Assembly (NCBI RefSeq): GCF_022605165.1
Contig: NC_063073.1
Location: 1,860,001-1,924,000 of the forward strand
Length of the DNA: 64,000 nt
Direction of reading: 5' to 3'
From: Purpureocillium takamizusanense
Taxonomy: Eukaryota > Ascomycota > Sordariomycetes > Hypocreales > Ophiocordycipitaceae
Position numbers and translations under genes: made by a program. Within the stretch, counting starts at the first letter, position 1. Every line of letters starts with the position of its first letter. Under the pieces are notes generated by a model. That model saw only the letters and a program-made list of their open reading frames with translations, had not been told where the DNA came from and did not search any database. This document shows positions 41,401-53,400 of the stretch, in pieces.

Positions 41401-44400
41401 GGCCACTCCGCCGGAAAGGGCACCGGCGGCGGCAGCCGCGTCCCCGCCGCTTGAGCTTGATCGTGCGCGCGAGTCCTCCTTCGTAGGCGTAGTTGGCAGA
41501 TCCCGTGAAGACTCCTCGCTCGGTTTGCCTTGAGTTGGGGCATCATCGCCGCCGAACGCGCTCATGTCCTGACTTCGCGCCGAGATACCAGGTAGCCTAG
41601 GATCGCTCTCCCACACATCGTCAAAGGTGTTTGCCCCAGACACCGTAGCCTCGTCGTCAGCCGTACCACCAGCCATGTCCTCCGCGACATCTTGGGTGAG
41701 CTGGTCAATCGGCATCGGGTCCTTTTCGGACGTCTCTTCCATTGCTGCGGGCTCTCTGGCCGGGGCTGCGAGCACGGGCGCGATCTCGTTACCCTTCTTG
41801 CCCTTCTTCTTCTTCGACTTCGCCACCGAGACCTGCGATTTCGGGACAGAGAAGTCGTCGAACCAATCATCGGAGGCTGGTTGATCGCCAGAATCCCCCT
41901 CAACCATGCGTGCTTCCTCAGCATGTTCCTGGGGAAGCTCCTCCTGGGCAGGAGCATCGTCGTGTAGAGCATCCAGCACCATGACTTGGCTCGACTTTCG
42001 CTTCTTGTCTTTCTTGGACTTTTTCCGTCCGGGCACCGCCCATGTATCTTCGGGGCTAGCCTCGACGGGCGCCGGCGCAGGCTCGGTAGTGGTCTGCTCG
42101 GGCCGCCGATCTTGTGCAGGCTCAGACGGCTCTCCACGGGCATCCACATCCATGAGGTCGTCTGCAGTCATCTGCTCAGGTTCCGGTTGCCAGTCCAGTG
42201 CGGCAGGCTTCGCCTGCTCGAAGTCGATGGCTGCGGATGAAACGGCTTGGCTGTCGTCCACGGTTGGCGTCTCAGTCTGGACCGTCTCCTCTGACGCCGT
42301 GGTAGGCTCCTCAAAGGCGGACAAGAGAATACCCTTGTTCTTCTTTCCCTTGCCCTTCTTCTTCTTTGGTGGCATTGCCCACTCGTCCTCTGCCTCGATG
42401 GGAGGAGTAGGCTCTTGGATGGCTCGCGACGCCTCGGCCTCCACAGGTACATCGATGGGCGTGCTCTCCTCTGCATTTGCCGTCTCGTGACTAGGAAGGG
42501 CGAGATCCTTGTCCGCGATAGAATCGTCGACGACGGTTGCCTGGTCGTCCAAGGCAGTGACTGGAGTCATGGAACCGCTGGTGGACTTGCTCTTCTTCCC
42601 CTTCTTGCCATTCTTCTTGACTGGAAAAGCCCACGCATCGTCAGCTGTGGCCTCCTCGGCCTGCATTTGCACCGGAGGCTCAGAGGCATCCGCAACAGCA
42701 GCGACAGCAGCCTCTTCTCGAGGGAGCTCTGGCTCGATTGACTGGTCGGGCATGAGGACATCGTGTTCAACGGCGCGATCTTCCGGCGGCGAAGGTGCAA
42801 GGGCCACCTGTTCAACTTCGGGTTCCAGAGCTTCGACGACCTGATGATCTGACGGGAGAGGCGTGTCCGAAGCGGCCTGCTCAGTGGCCTCCTGAGCTAC
42901 CTCAATGGGCAGCGAATCTGTAGGCAATTCTGGCTCATTGGCAGGCGTCGCGATCCCGCTGCCCTTTCGGCCCTTCTTCCCTTTCTTGCCCTTCTTCGTC
43001 GTAAAGGCCCAGTCATCGGCTTCCTGGGCAGGCTGGGATGGTTCAGGAACAGGCGACGGCGGTAACGTTGTCTCTGGTACCGCCGCCTCGCTCAGATCTT
43101 CGGGCTCAGGAATGGGCACATCTTCAGAAGCTTGCTCCGGCGCGGCGACATCTGGCATCCCCACGAGTTCCGGCTCGTTTGCCGGCGTGAGTGTGCCGCT
43201 CCCCTTGGCCTTTTTGCCCTTCTTGCCCTTCTTCTTGACAGGCATGGCCCATTCGTCTTCCGCTTCAGCAGGCGCAGCGGGCTCGAAATCTCGCAAAGTT
43301 GTTTGAGGCTCGACGTTGTCAACCCCGCGGCTCAACTCACCGCCAGTCTCCAAGCGTTGGTCCCCTGCGGCTGCAGGGCCGGGTTGTTGCTCCGCTTCGG
43401 AGGTTGGGACGGCCTCGGAATTGGGCTCGGCGGGGCCGAGACTTTCTCTGCCCCTGTTCTTGCCTTTCTTGGATTTTTTCCTTGTCAATTGAAATCCAGG
43501 GCCATCGTCTTCGACGTCTGGCGTAGGCTGCGGTTCTTGAGAGTGTTCGGGCTGGTCAATTGGCGCGACGTCGTCCATCTCATCGGCCCACGAGCCAAAA
43601 GCTGGTTGAGACGACGACTCTTCAGTGGGCTTCACTTCCCGTGCCTCGTCCGTCGGCGTGTCTGTAGAATCCTCTGTGGCGAGGCCAGCAGCTGCTACTC
43701 CCGCGGCGGCTCCGATGGCAGCGGCGGCAGCCAGTTTTTGGGCCTTCTTCTTGTCTTTCTTCGACTTCTTGGTTGGCAGCCACTCCTCTGGTTCCGCCGA
43801 GATTCCCTCGGCAAATGCTGGCGAGGTCTGTCTGTCGTCGAGGGCAGCGGATACAGGCTCCTCCGGATGCTGCGATACAGGTGCAGGGTCTTCTTTGGGT
43901 GCATTTGTGCTAGGCTCCGCGGGCTCCTCCATCAGACTTTCTTGCCTCTTCTTCTTCTTATCCTTTTTGGAAAGCTTGCGTTGAGGCATCGTGTCCCAAG
44001 CGTCTTCCGCCGCAGCGTCTTCCGAGGGCTGTGTTTCCGATACAGGCTCGTCATCAGGCTTGGCAGTGTCTGCCTCGTGCTCAGGAGTGTCTGGGACTGC
44101 GGCATCTGCATCGGGGATGACAACTTCGTGAGTAAACAGGCCCTCGACCTCTCGTGTGGCGTCCGGCATTTCAGTGTCCTTGACAGGCGTGACAGAAGAT
44201 TCACCCATCTCTGTGTCTTCTGTCTGAGGAACAGCCACAGGCTCTCCAGCGGAAAGGGGTGCAGTGTCAGACGCAGCATCAGCAGGAGCCGCAGCATCCT
44301 CCTCCGGCTTCGGGGCGGGCTCGGTGATTGGCAATTTCGAAGTGTCGGCCGTGGACTCATGACAAGGGAGAACGTCGACTTGACTTTTGCGGCCCTTTTT

Positions 44401-47400
44401 GCCTTTCTTGCCCTTCTTAGTGGCAACTGGAACAGACCACTCGTCGTCCGGATTGGGTTCAGGCATACTCTCCTCAGATCTGGACTCGCCGGGATCCTGC
44501 TCTATTGGCAGAGACTCAGGCTCGGCGGGCCACTCCTTAACATGGCTGCGCTCGAGCACAGTGTCCTGGGTAGGTTCTTCCGCGATGGGTGCAACACGGT
44601 CGATGGAAGCGGCATCGGCAAGCTCTTCTTTCATGGCCGGGGCTTGGTCAAGATCGCGGGCCGCAGCTGCAGAATTGTCGACGGTGTTATCGGCCACAGC
44701 CTCGACGTCCGGGTGGGGCTGAGACTCCGTGTTGTCTTCTGTCGGGGCGGAGTTGCCATCGGGCGTATCGCTCTCCATGGCAAGAGTGGACTTTCTCTTC
44801 TTCTTTTTGTCCTTCTTCGAAACAGGAGCGCTCCAGAAGTCATCCACGGGCTCCTTGCCAGTGTCCCCCTCCCGGGAGGCATCGGCCTCAGAAGAAGGCG
44901 AGCTTTCATCAGCTGCGAGCTCCAGAGCCTTGGTCTTCTTCTTCTTTTTCTTATCCTTTTTCGAAAGACCAAAGCTCCAGTCCTCCTCTTCCTTTTTTTC
45001 GGGCTCGTCCGGGACTGCAGCCTCCTCTGCGACAGGGGTCTCGGCAGAAGCTTCTGCATGGGAGGGCGCAGGCTCAGCGTTGTCCCTGGCCATCTCTGCC
45101 ACGAAGTCAACGTCCATTCGCGATGGCTCTGCTGCTTGATCTGCCGTGGTGTGCAGTGCCTCTGGCTCCGGCTCCAGTGGCGTCGTAGTCTCGGGTTCCT
45201 GTGGTGTTTCGGGTTCGACATTCTTAGCCTTCTTCTTTTTCTTGTCTTTCTTGGACTTCTTCAGACTGAACCCACCCCACTCGTCATCAGGAATTGCCTC
45301 TGACTGCTGCTCGCTGGCGCCAGGCGTGTCACCAAACGCCACCTCCTCTTGCTGTCCGGTTTCCCCGGTCGTCACCACAGCCTCGGGCGTCGCCGTCTCC
45401 TCTACAGCTCGATCCAATGAAAGGCTTTCGGTACCCTTGGGCTCCGAGTCTGCTTGCCCCGTTGCCGTGACCGTGTCGTCGTTGGCTGTAATCTCTGCTG
45501 ACTGTTGCTGCATCGCCTCGTCTAAGGCGGCTTGCTGCTGCTTCTTCTTTTTCTTGTCCTTCTTGGACATTTTCGCAGGGAAGAGAAACTCGCTCTCATC
45601 AGCAGCGGAGGGCTCAACGAAACCGGCCTCTGTGGCAGACGGTTGCCTTGACGATTCGTCTGCCACACTCTTAGACTCGGATTCCGAGGGCTTTTCGACT
45701 TCGACAGTTGTGTTTTCAGTCGAAATATCAGCAAGAGCTGCAGCCTCTACAGGCAGCACAGCCTCTGGTTCCAGTTGGATCTCCGCCTCGCGCTGCGGAA
45801 CATCTTCCAGAGCTGCGTCTTGGACTTTCGACTCGGATTCAGGCGGCGTCTCCACGTCAAGCGAGTCCCAAGAGAAGGTATTCTTCTTTTTCTTGCCCTT
45901 CTTGCCCTTCTTCGGAACCTCAAACTCAGCGTCGGGATCAGCAGATGGCGCGGACGTCTCGACCGATTCAACTGGTTCGGCTGGAGGCGCGCTAGCGGCG
46001 GGTTCGTCGTCCCACGCGCTGGACATTTGGCTCTGACGCTTCTTCTTCTTACCCTTCTTGCTCGTGAACTGAGGCCACTCGTCGACAGGGGCGGATTCTT
46101 GGCTCGGTTGGTCGGTGGCCACATCAGCGGGCGGCTCCCCCAGGCTACTTGGCTCTTGCGTCAAAGCGACAGGCTCGACGAATGGTACAGGGCTGGGCGC
46201 TTCCACTGGCTCTTGTTCCGCCGGGGAGACGGACTTGCTGCCTTTCTTCTTGTTCTTCTTGGCCTTCTTGCCGCTGATGAGCCTGTCCCATTCGTCTTCT
46301 GACTGGCTCTGGGGGCCGTCTGCCTGGGGTGCTTCCTCCGGCAAGTCTTTCGAGGCTTGGTCATCGGGCAGGATCTGGGGCTCTGACTTGTCATCGATGG
46401 GTTTCGTTGTCGCGTCCTCCTCATTGACCTGCGTTGCTGATGATTCCAAGGGCACCTGGTCGTCAAGTGACATGACGGCGGTGGTCTCCGGCTCCGCCTC
46501 TGGCTTTGGGGTAGAGTCTTCCTGAATTAGGTCCCAAACACTTGACTGGCTTTTCTTCTTATTCTTCTTGCTTTTTGTTTTGGGAACGGAAAAGTCTTCA
46601 AGGATGGCTTCCGGGGCGGGCTCTAGAGCCTCAGGCTCGTCCCGAACCGGCTCGTCGGTTTGCGTTGGCTCGACACTGGACGGCTCCTGAGTAAATTGAG
46701 GGCCATCATTTTGGGAGAAAAGAGGTTCAGAGACGTGCGACTCCAGCGGGCGGGGCTGTTCGGCCTCCTTGTCTGCTACTTCTGTGGCTTCTTTGGCTTC
46801 CTCTGCCGGTATGTCGGTAGTCGCCTCGTGGCCGAAGGTCGCAGCAAGAGCGGTGGCCGTCGCTGCCGCCGTAAGGGCAGCAGAAGACTCATCGCGGCCT
46901 TCATTTGGTGGTTCGTCCTGGGCAAGACTTTCCTGGGGAGTGGTGGTTGCCTCGGTAGACTCGATGTCACGAGGCTTATCAAGGCCTTCTGGTTCGAGCT
47001 CTAGAGCCGCGGCAGTCTCCTCTGGCTCCCATTGCACTGACTTTCGCTTATTCTTCTTCTTTTTGCCCTTCGTTACGGGAGCAAAGTCAGATTCAAGGGC
47101 AGTAGAGGTCGCATCTTCGATAGCCGTCTCCACAACTCGGCCACCGTCTGCTGCGGCGGGAGGATCCGACTGCTCTTTCAATTCAACGGGAGGTTCGTCG
47201 GCGAGATCTGCGGGGGTTGACTCCTCCAGCTGAAGACTCTTTCTCTTTTTCTTCTTCTTGTCCTTCTTTGACGTCACGGGGACTGCCCATTCGTCGTCAG
47301 GATCAGTCGTCGCTGGCTGGTCGGAGACAGACGCAATAGCTTCCTGCTGACTGGAGCTCTCAGGCTCAACAAGCGCAGGCTCGCCCATGGCGGCCTCAGT

Positions 47401-50400
47401 CGCTGGCACAGATGGGTCGACTTCGAGGCTCTTGGCTTCGTCCTGTACGGCTTCGGAAGGCTGGTCACTGGCGAGCGTATCCGCGCCCTTTTCTTCCTCG
47501 GCAGACGCAGCTTGGGAATCAGGTTCCGCCACTTGAGGCTCGTCCCAGGTCATGGCCTGCTTGCCCTTTTTCTTCTTCTTCTTGTCTTTTTTGGAAGAGG
47601 CTGGGGTTGACCACAAGTCTTCAGCATCGGCCTCGGCGGCTGGTTCCGCTGCAGAGATGCTTTCTTCTGTCTGGGCCCTAGTCTCAGCCACGTCGGGCGT
47701 TCTTGCTTCGCTGGCGGGTTCTGGGAGCTCTTTGACGGAAGACTCCTCCGCGTCGACAGTCTCAGCAGGGGTTTGAGTCCCGCTCTCTGCCGGCGCCGGG
47801 TCGCCATCCCAAGCCATGGCCGCCTGCTTTCCCCTCTTTTTCTTCTTCTTGTCTTTCTTAGAGGTAGCAGGGGCGGACCAGAAGTCGTCCGGGCTGGCTT
47901 CCGTCGCGGCCTCCGTCTCGAGGGCAGCAGTAACTGGCTCGTTCGCCGCGATTCCAGGATCAGCTACTGTCGTCTCTTCGGCTGGTATTGTCGGTTCATG
48001 AGCAGGAGGCTCAGTGACTTCCAGCGTCTCCTCGGGGGTACTTTCGGCAGACTCAACGGGCATCGGGGTCTCAATCTCCGTGGGAGGGCTCTCGTCCCCC
48101 GCGATGACCGCCTTGCCCTTCTTTTTCTTGCCCCTTTTTGTCGGAGCCGTCCAAAAGTCTTCCTCGATAGGCTGTGCCGGGACAGCTTCGCGGGAGCTCT
48201 CTTCGGAGCCCTGCTCTGTAGCTGACGCGTCGACTGTTTGTGCAGCCTCGGCTAAATCAGGAGCACCAAGCTTTGTGTCCGTGATGATCTCAACTGGATC
48301 ATCGATCGCCTGGGGAGCTGAGCCCTCTAGAGGGCTCCTCAGAGTCTCATCTTTCGAGGACATGTCGGTGGAAACATCGAGAGGCCGCAACTCTGAGGCG
48401 CCATTCGCAGGAACGTCATCTGACACTTCTGCAGGAGCCGGCTTGTCCTTTACAGAAATCTCTGGAACTTCGACTCGTTCCACCACAACCGGATCGTCAT
48501 TGGCTGGCTCCACGGCCTTGTCTTCGACAGTGTCTTCCCATAACAGAGACTTACGCTTGTTCTTCTGACCTTTCTTCCCCTTCTTTGGCTGGTCGAATTC
48601 ATCCTGAGACGGGTCGGGTTGAGATGACGGCGCATCGTCCTTTGTCGCATCATCTGCCATAGCAGAAGCAACAGCCGCAGCGGCAGTACCGACAGCTGCA
48701 GTTGCCGCAGCCGCCTCGGCGAAATCCAGCCCTTTGTTCTTGCGCGCCTTCTTGGCCTTCTTCTTCTTCTCCTTGGCTGTCATCGTGCTCCACTCGTCCG
48801 GCTCAGCTTCTTCAGTAGTAGACGTCGTCTCAGGCATGGCCCTCTCGAGCAAAGGCTCCTCAATGGGCTGATATTTAGTTGCAGCTTCCGCGGGCCATGA
48901 AGCGGCCTCCTCGAAAGCGTTGTCCGGCGTGCCTTCCCGCGCATCAGAGAAGTGTTCGTCGGCTGACGTCATGTCTTCTGCGACATCCGGTAACGCGTCG
49001 TCCACGCTCAGCTTCTTGGAGGGGCTGGAGTCCCAGGGACCCGACGCGATGTTGTCGCTGTCGATGGTCCTATTAGATCTGACGGACGATGGCGTGGAGC
49101 GCAGCAGGTACGAGCTTCTATCTTTTGACATGGGCTCCACAGGATCAGGTTCAACGTACATGGCCGATTGGTCTTCATCGTTGCGAAGCGGGGGCAGCTC
49201 CTGGAGTTCGGGCTTTGCGTCTGCCTTGGGCGTCGTCTCCTGCGACCCGGCAAGATCCTGCTCCTGGGGAAGCTGAGCGATGCCGGTATCAATACGAAGG
49301 CCAGTATCGGCGAGATCCTCCAGACTCAGTCCGCGATGGACAGCATCGTACGCGTCTTCGAACTCGGGAGCGGGTGACTCCCGTGAGGACGGTTCGCTGG
49401 GTGGCAGCTCGGGCAAGTCGGTCTGCTGGGGAATGGCATCGGCCGAGCTGTGCCTCGAGTGCTCGAGAAGGTAAAGAGGTTTGATCTCCCGGCTACTGTC
49501 CCAGGAGATGTGGCGTGCTTGCCGTCGGGTAGCGGATTCGGGAGCGCTGCTGGGAGAGTCAGGGGGCGGGGATCTGAACGTGCCGGAGCCAGGGGTGCTG
49601 GGACTGGCTCTCTGGCCCAGCCTCAGCGAGATGGGGATGGCAGTCCGACTGGGAGACTTGATGGGGGTCTCTTGAGCGCTCCGGCGACGGAGGTGGGTGC
49701 TGTATTCGCGCTTCAAGTTGCGCTCGTCGGGAGGGGTGTCTGGGCGACTATCGGGAAGGGTTGGTAGCTCCTCGGGGGACTGTGTCGGGCTGCCCGGCTC
49801 GCTGGGAGGAAGGGGGAGAAGGTCGCCATACTGGGGGTCAATGGCGGGCTTGATCGCTCGGGGAGCAACCTCGGGGTCGATGGCGTCAAAGTCCCGCGCT
49901 CCTTCTGCGCGGTCTGACACATCGGCCCCCTTTTCGAAGTCATCTTCGGTGGCATGTGAGCGACTGGCTGCCACGTAGGCCGCGGCAGCGGCGGCAGCAG
50001 TCGCAAAGCCGGCACCTGCGCCAGGGGTGCCGGCATTACCTAAAAAAGAATCCTTCTTGTCGTCCTTGGACTTGAAGATGCTGGAGAACAGACCACTTGA
50101 CCTCTTCTCCGCATCCTTGTCCTTGCTCCTGCGAGAGGAGCTGTCCGGTGCCGAGGCCACAGATTTGGTGTCATCGTCATCGTAGCGCGACGACCTCCTG
50201 CCGTCCGAGTCCTTGTCTCTGCTGCGACGCGATGAGCCGCCCGGTGCCGATGCAACTGACTTGGTGTCGTCGTCGTCGTACCGGGACGACCTCGTGTCCG
50301 ACTCCTTAGCCTTGCTTCTGCGGGACGAGCCTCCCGGAGCCGAGGCGACCGACTTAGTATCGTCGTCGTCGTAGCGCAATGACCTCCGCTTCTCGCGCTT

Positions 50401-53400
50401 CTCGCGCTTCCGGTCATCGTCGTATCGACCCTCCGAGACGACAGATGTCACCTCGCGATCCTCGAAGGGGTCGCTCTTCCTGGTGTCAGGTGGCCCATCC
50501 CCGTACTCGTTGAAGTCGTCATCCACGCCGCTTCTTCGCTTGGACTTGCTGCTCCGCTTACTCGAGCTCTCGGCGGACACTTCAGACGCAGCGCGGGATG
50601 CCGACTCATAGGCACCAGAATCTCTCTTTGACTTCTTCTTGGACTGCTTGGCCGTGTCCCACTCATCGTTAGGGTCAACATTCCGGAGCGATTGCAAGTC
50701 TTCGAAGGCGTTCGTGGGGACCGAGACCTTGGAGGAGGCGTCATCTTCCAGGTCTCGACTCTTGCGATTCTTCTTGGACTTCTTGGGCCCAGTCTCTTCC
50801 CAGTAGTCTTCGCCGGCGTCATGACCTTGGCCAGGCTCTGAAGCGGTCACGGAGGTTGGCGGCTCGTCCTGAGCAAGCGACTTGGCCGCTTTGTCGCGCT
50901 TCCGCTGTTCCTTCTTGCTGAGCTTGTCCGGGACGTCGATGGAGTCGTCAAATGTTGGTGTCTCTGAGCTCTCGGCTGTCGGCTCGGACACGTCGACGGA
51001 CTGACGTTTGAGTTTCTCAAGCCGCTTCTTCTCCTTCTTGCTCAGCTTCGCAGGGACCTCGGCCCACTCAGTGGCTGCAGTCTCTTCCCTGGGCGTCTCG
51101 ACCTCGCCGACGACATAGCCGGGCTCGGGGACGGACCGCTCGTTACGGGCACCAGTCATGTTGGCGACGACATCCGCGAGTGGCGTATGGTTCCAGCTAT
51201 CTCCATTAGGCTCGCTTTCACCAGGGGGAGAGCTGCGCCGGCGATATCCCGGGTCGTCGATTACGATGTTAGGGTCGAACCCTGTGTCCTTGAGACCGGC
51301 AGCGAGGGTGGCGGCGAACTCGATGTCATCCCCGAAACCGCCCGGCATCCTCTCCGGGTGCGGGCTCGGCGGCTTCGGGCCAGGGACCGGCGGCGCTCCA
51401 GACTCGTCTGCGAAGCTGTGCTCGGGCACGCCAGCAGCGAAATCTCGAGGCTTGGGGTCATCATGCTCTTTGCTTTCTCTCACCTCGATCTCGTTGGCCG
51501 GTTCGCGGCTGCTCCCAGCAATGGCCGCGGCAATTATACCCCATTGACTCGACTGGTTGAGACGTGGCCTGGACTTTTCCTCTGCCTTGTCCCAGCTCGG
51601 CTCGGTGTCGCTCCGCGGCTCAGGGGTCTCGACCTCGAAGCTCTTAGTCGAGTTCTCGCCCCACTTCACAGACTTGGCCGAGGACGGCTGTGCGGTGTCA
51701 TCGCCTGCGTCGATTATCGCATCAGGGACGGACCCAGACGATGGCTCGCGCCGCTGTTGCGTATCATTGTCTTGCTTGGCGTGTTCCGGGCTCGGCGTGG
51801 GCTGGCGGCTGGACACAGGCGTGGGATACACCAGGTTGAGCACGGGTCTGTCCCTCTCGCATGAAGGGTCTCTGGATTTGAACAGCGGTGCGTCCAGGCC
51901 GTTGGTTCGAAACTTGTGGATCTCCCTGGGGAAGATCTTGTTGTCGATTCGCACGTCAGCGTCGGGCTTATCGTATGGGTTCTTGTCGGGGTCGTGGTGG
52001 CTGTCCTCATATTGCGGCGGCGTGACAATCTTGACCTCGTCCGTGGCGTCATCCTTGTACCGATCCATGACGGAGCGGTCCGGAGTCTGACTGCGAGATC
52101 GATCTTGGTCCTCGGCAATCTTCTTTGCCATTCGGTATGCGCGGTATTCTTTGTTGGCGCGCTCTTGAACTTCATCAACATCGCGCTGCCGCACCTGCCT
52201 GTCGCCATCCGAGGGCTCGTCACGGCGATTGCGAGACCGAGACCGAGATCGAGACTTCATCGTCTCCACGGCAACAGCGGCTGCAATTGCACCTGCTGCG
52301 ACCGGGATGGTGGAGTGCTTGGTCTCTTCGTAGATGGTTTTGGCCGCCTTCTCTCCCTCATCGTACGCGTCGCGTCGACGGGGCTCGGGGCTGCGCGGGG
52401 CACCCGTTGCGCCTTTCTTGTAGTCTTCGGCCATCTGCTCAATCTCAAAGGAGTCTTTGCGGCTCAGCCTAGCGTCCGAGACTGACGGCCTGGGCGGCCA
52501 GTTATCAAACGTCGGTTCCCGATCAACCGTTACCACGGTTGGTGTCAACGGGCGAGCAGGCCCTGCGTCCGGTGCTGCCAGGCCGTTGTCGTGAATCTGA
52601 TACTGGAAAGGGTCAACGGGAGTTCTCTGGGACGGTTGGTTGCCTGGGCCATCAGCGCTCTCGGGACCTGCCTTTTCGGTCTTATAGAGACCACGGCGGT
52701 CGTCCCGGTCGTCAAACTTGCGGCTTTCTCGCCTTGATGTGTGCGACAACTTGCTTCCCCCCTCGCCGTCTAGCTCAACTTCGATCTCCCCATTCCGGTA
52801 GGTACGGATCTGAGGCTCAGGGTAGTGGTCCACGGTCGTCTCGCGCCTCTTGCGGGGCGTTTCGTTGTCTTGATGTCGCGAGGAGCGCTTGTGGTCGCGG
52901 TCGTCGGCGTACTTGGAGGAATACGAGTCGCGGTGGGAGCTCCGCCGGTCCATGTCGCGGTCAGGCTCTTTGCCTTTGCGCTTGGAACCCTTGTCAGTCT
53001 CTTCGGACTTTTCGGAGCGGCGATCGCGATCTCGGCGTTCATCGTCTCGATACTCGCGATACTCGCGACTATCGCGCTTGTCACTCCTCTCATCCTTCCC
53101 ATCGTCGCGACGATCGAATCTCCGCTCTTCCCTACTCTTCTTGCGGTTGAAGGCCATGGCGGCAGCTCCCGCAGCAGCCATGCCCACGCCAGCCATCGCC
53201 ACGTCACTGAGGCCTTTGTCTTCCGCTTTGGTGCGATGGTCTCGCGAGTCCCTGCGGCTGGCTTCCTCCAGCTTCTCGGTTTGATACACCTTGGGGGAGA
53301 CTGGTGTCTTTGGGACAGGTTGCTGCAAGGGAACGGGTTCCGGACGGGACCGGTAAGGAAGACCTTGGCGGGAGAATGCGGAAGCCGCATCCGCATCGAA

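Noticed and set aside
43132..45303. A 723-codon plus-strand open frame inside the giant gene, with many other antisense frames
   Set aside because: It is the mirror of the Lys/Glu/Ser-rich repeats on the minus strand (Lys codons read backwards as Leu/Phe) and has no domain of its own.
50110..50400. Regular repeats suggesting a CRISPR-like array
   Set aside because: Repeats are in-frame coding units of a eukaryotic protein without spacers; CRISPR arrays are not expected here.
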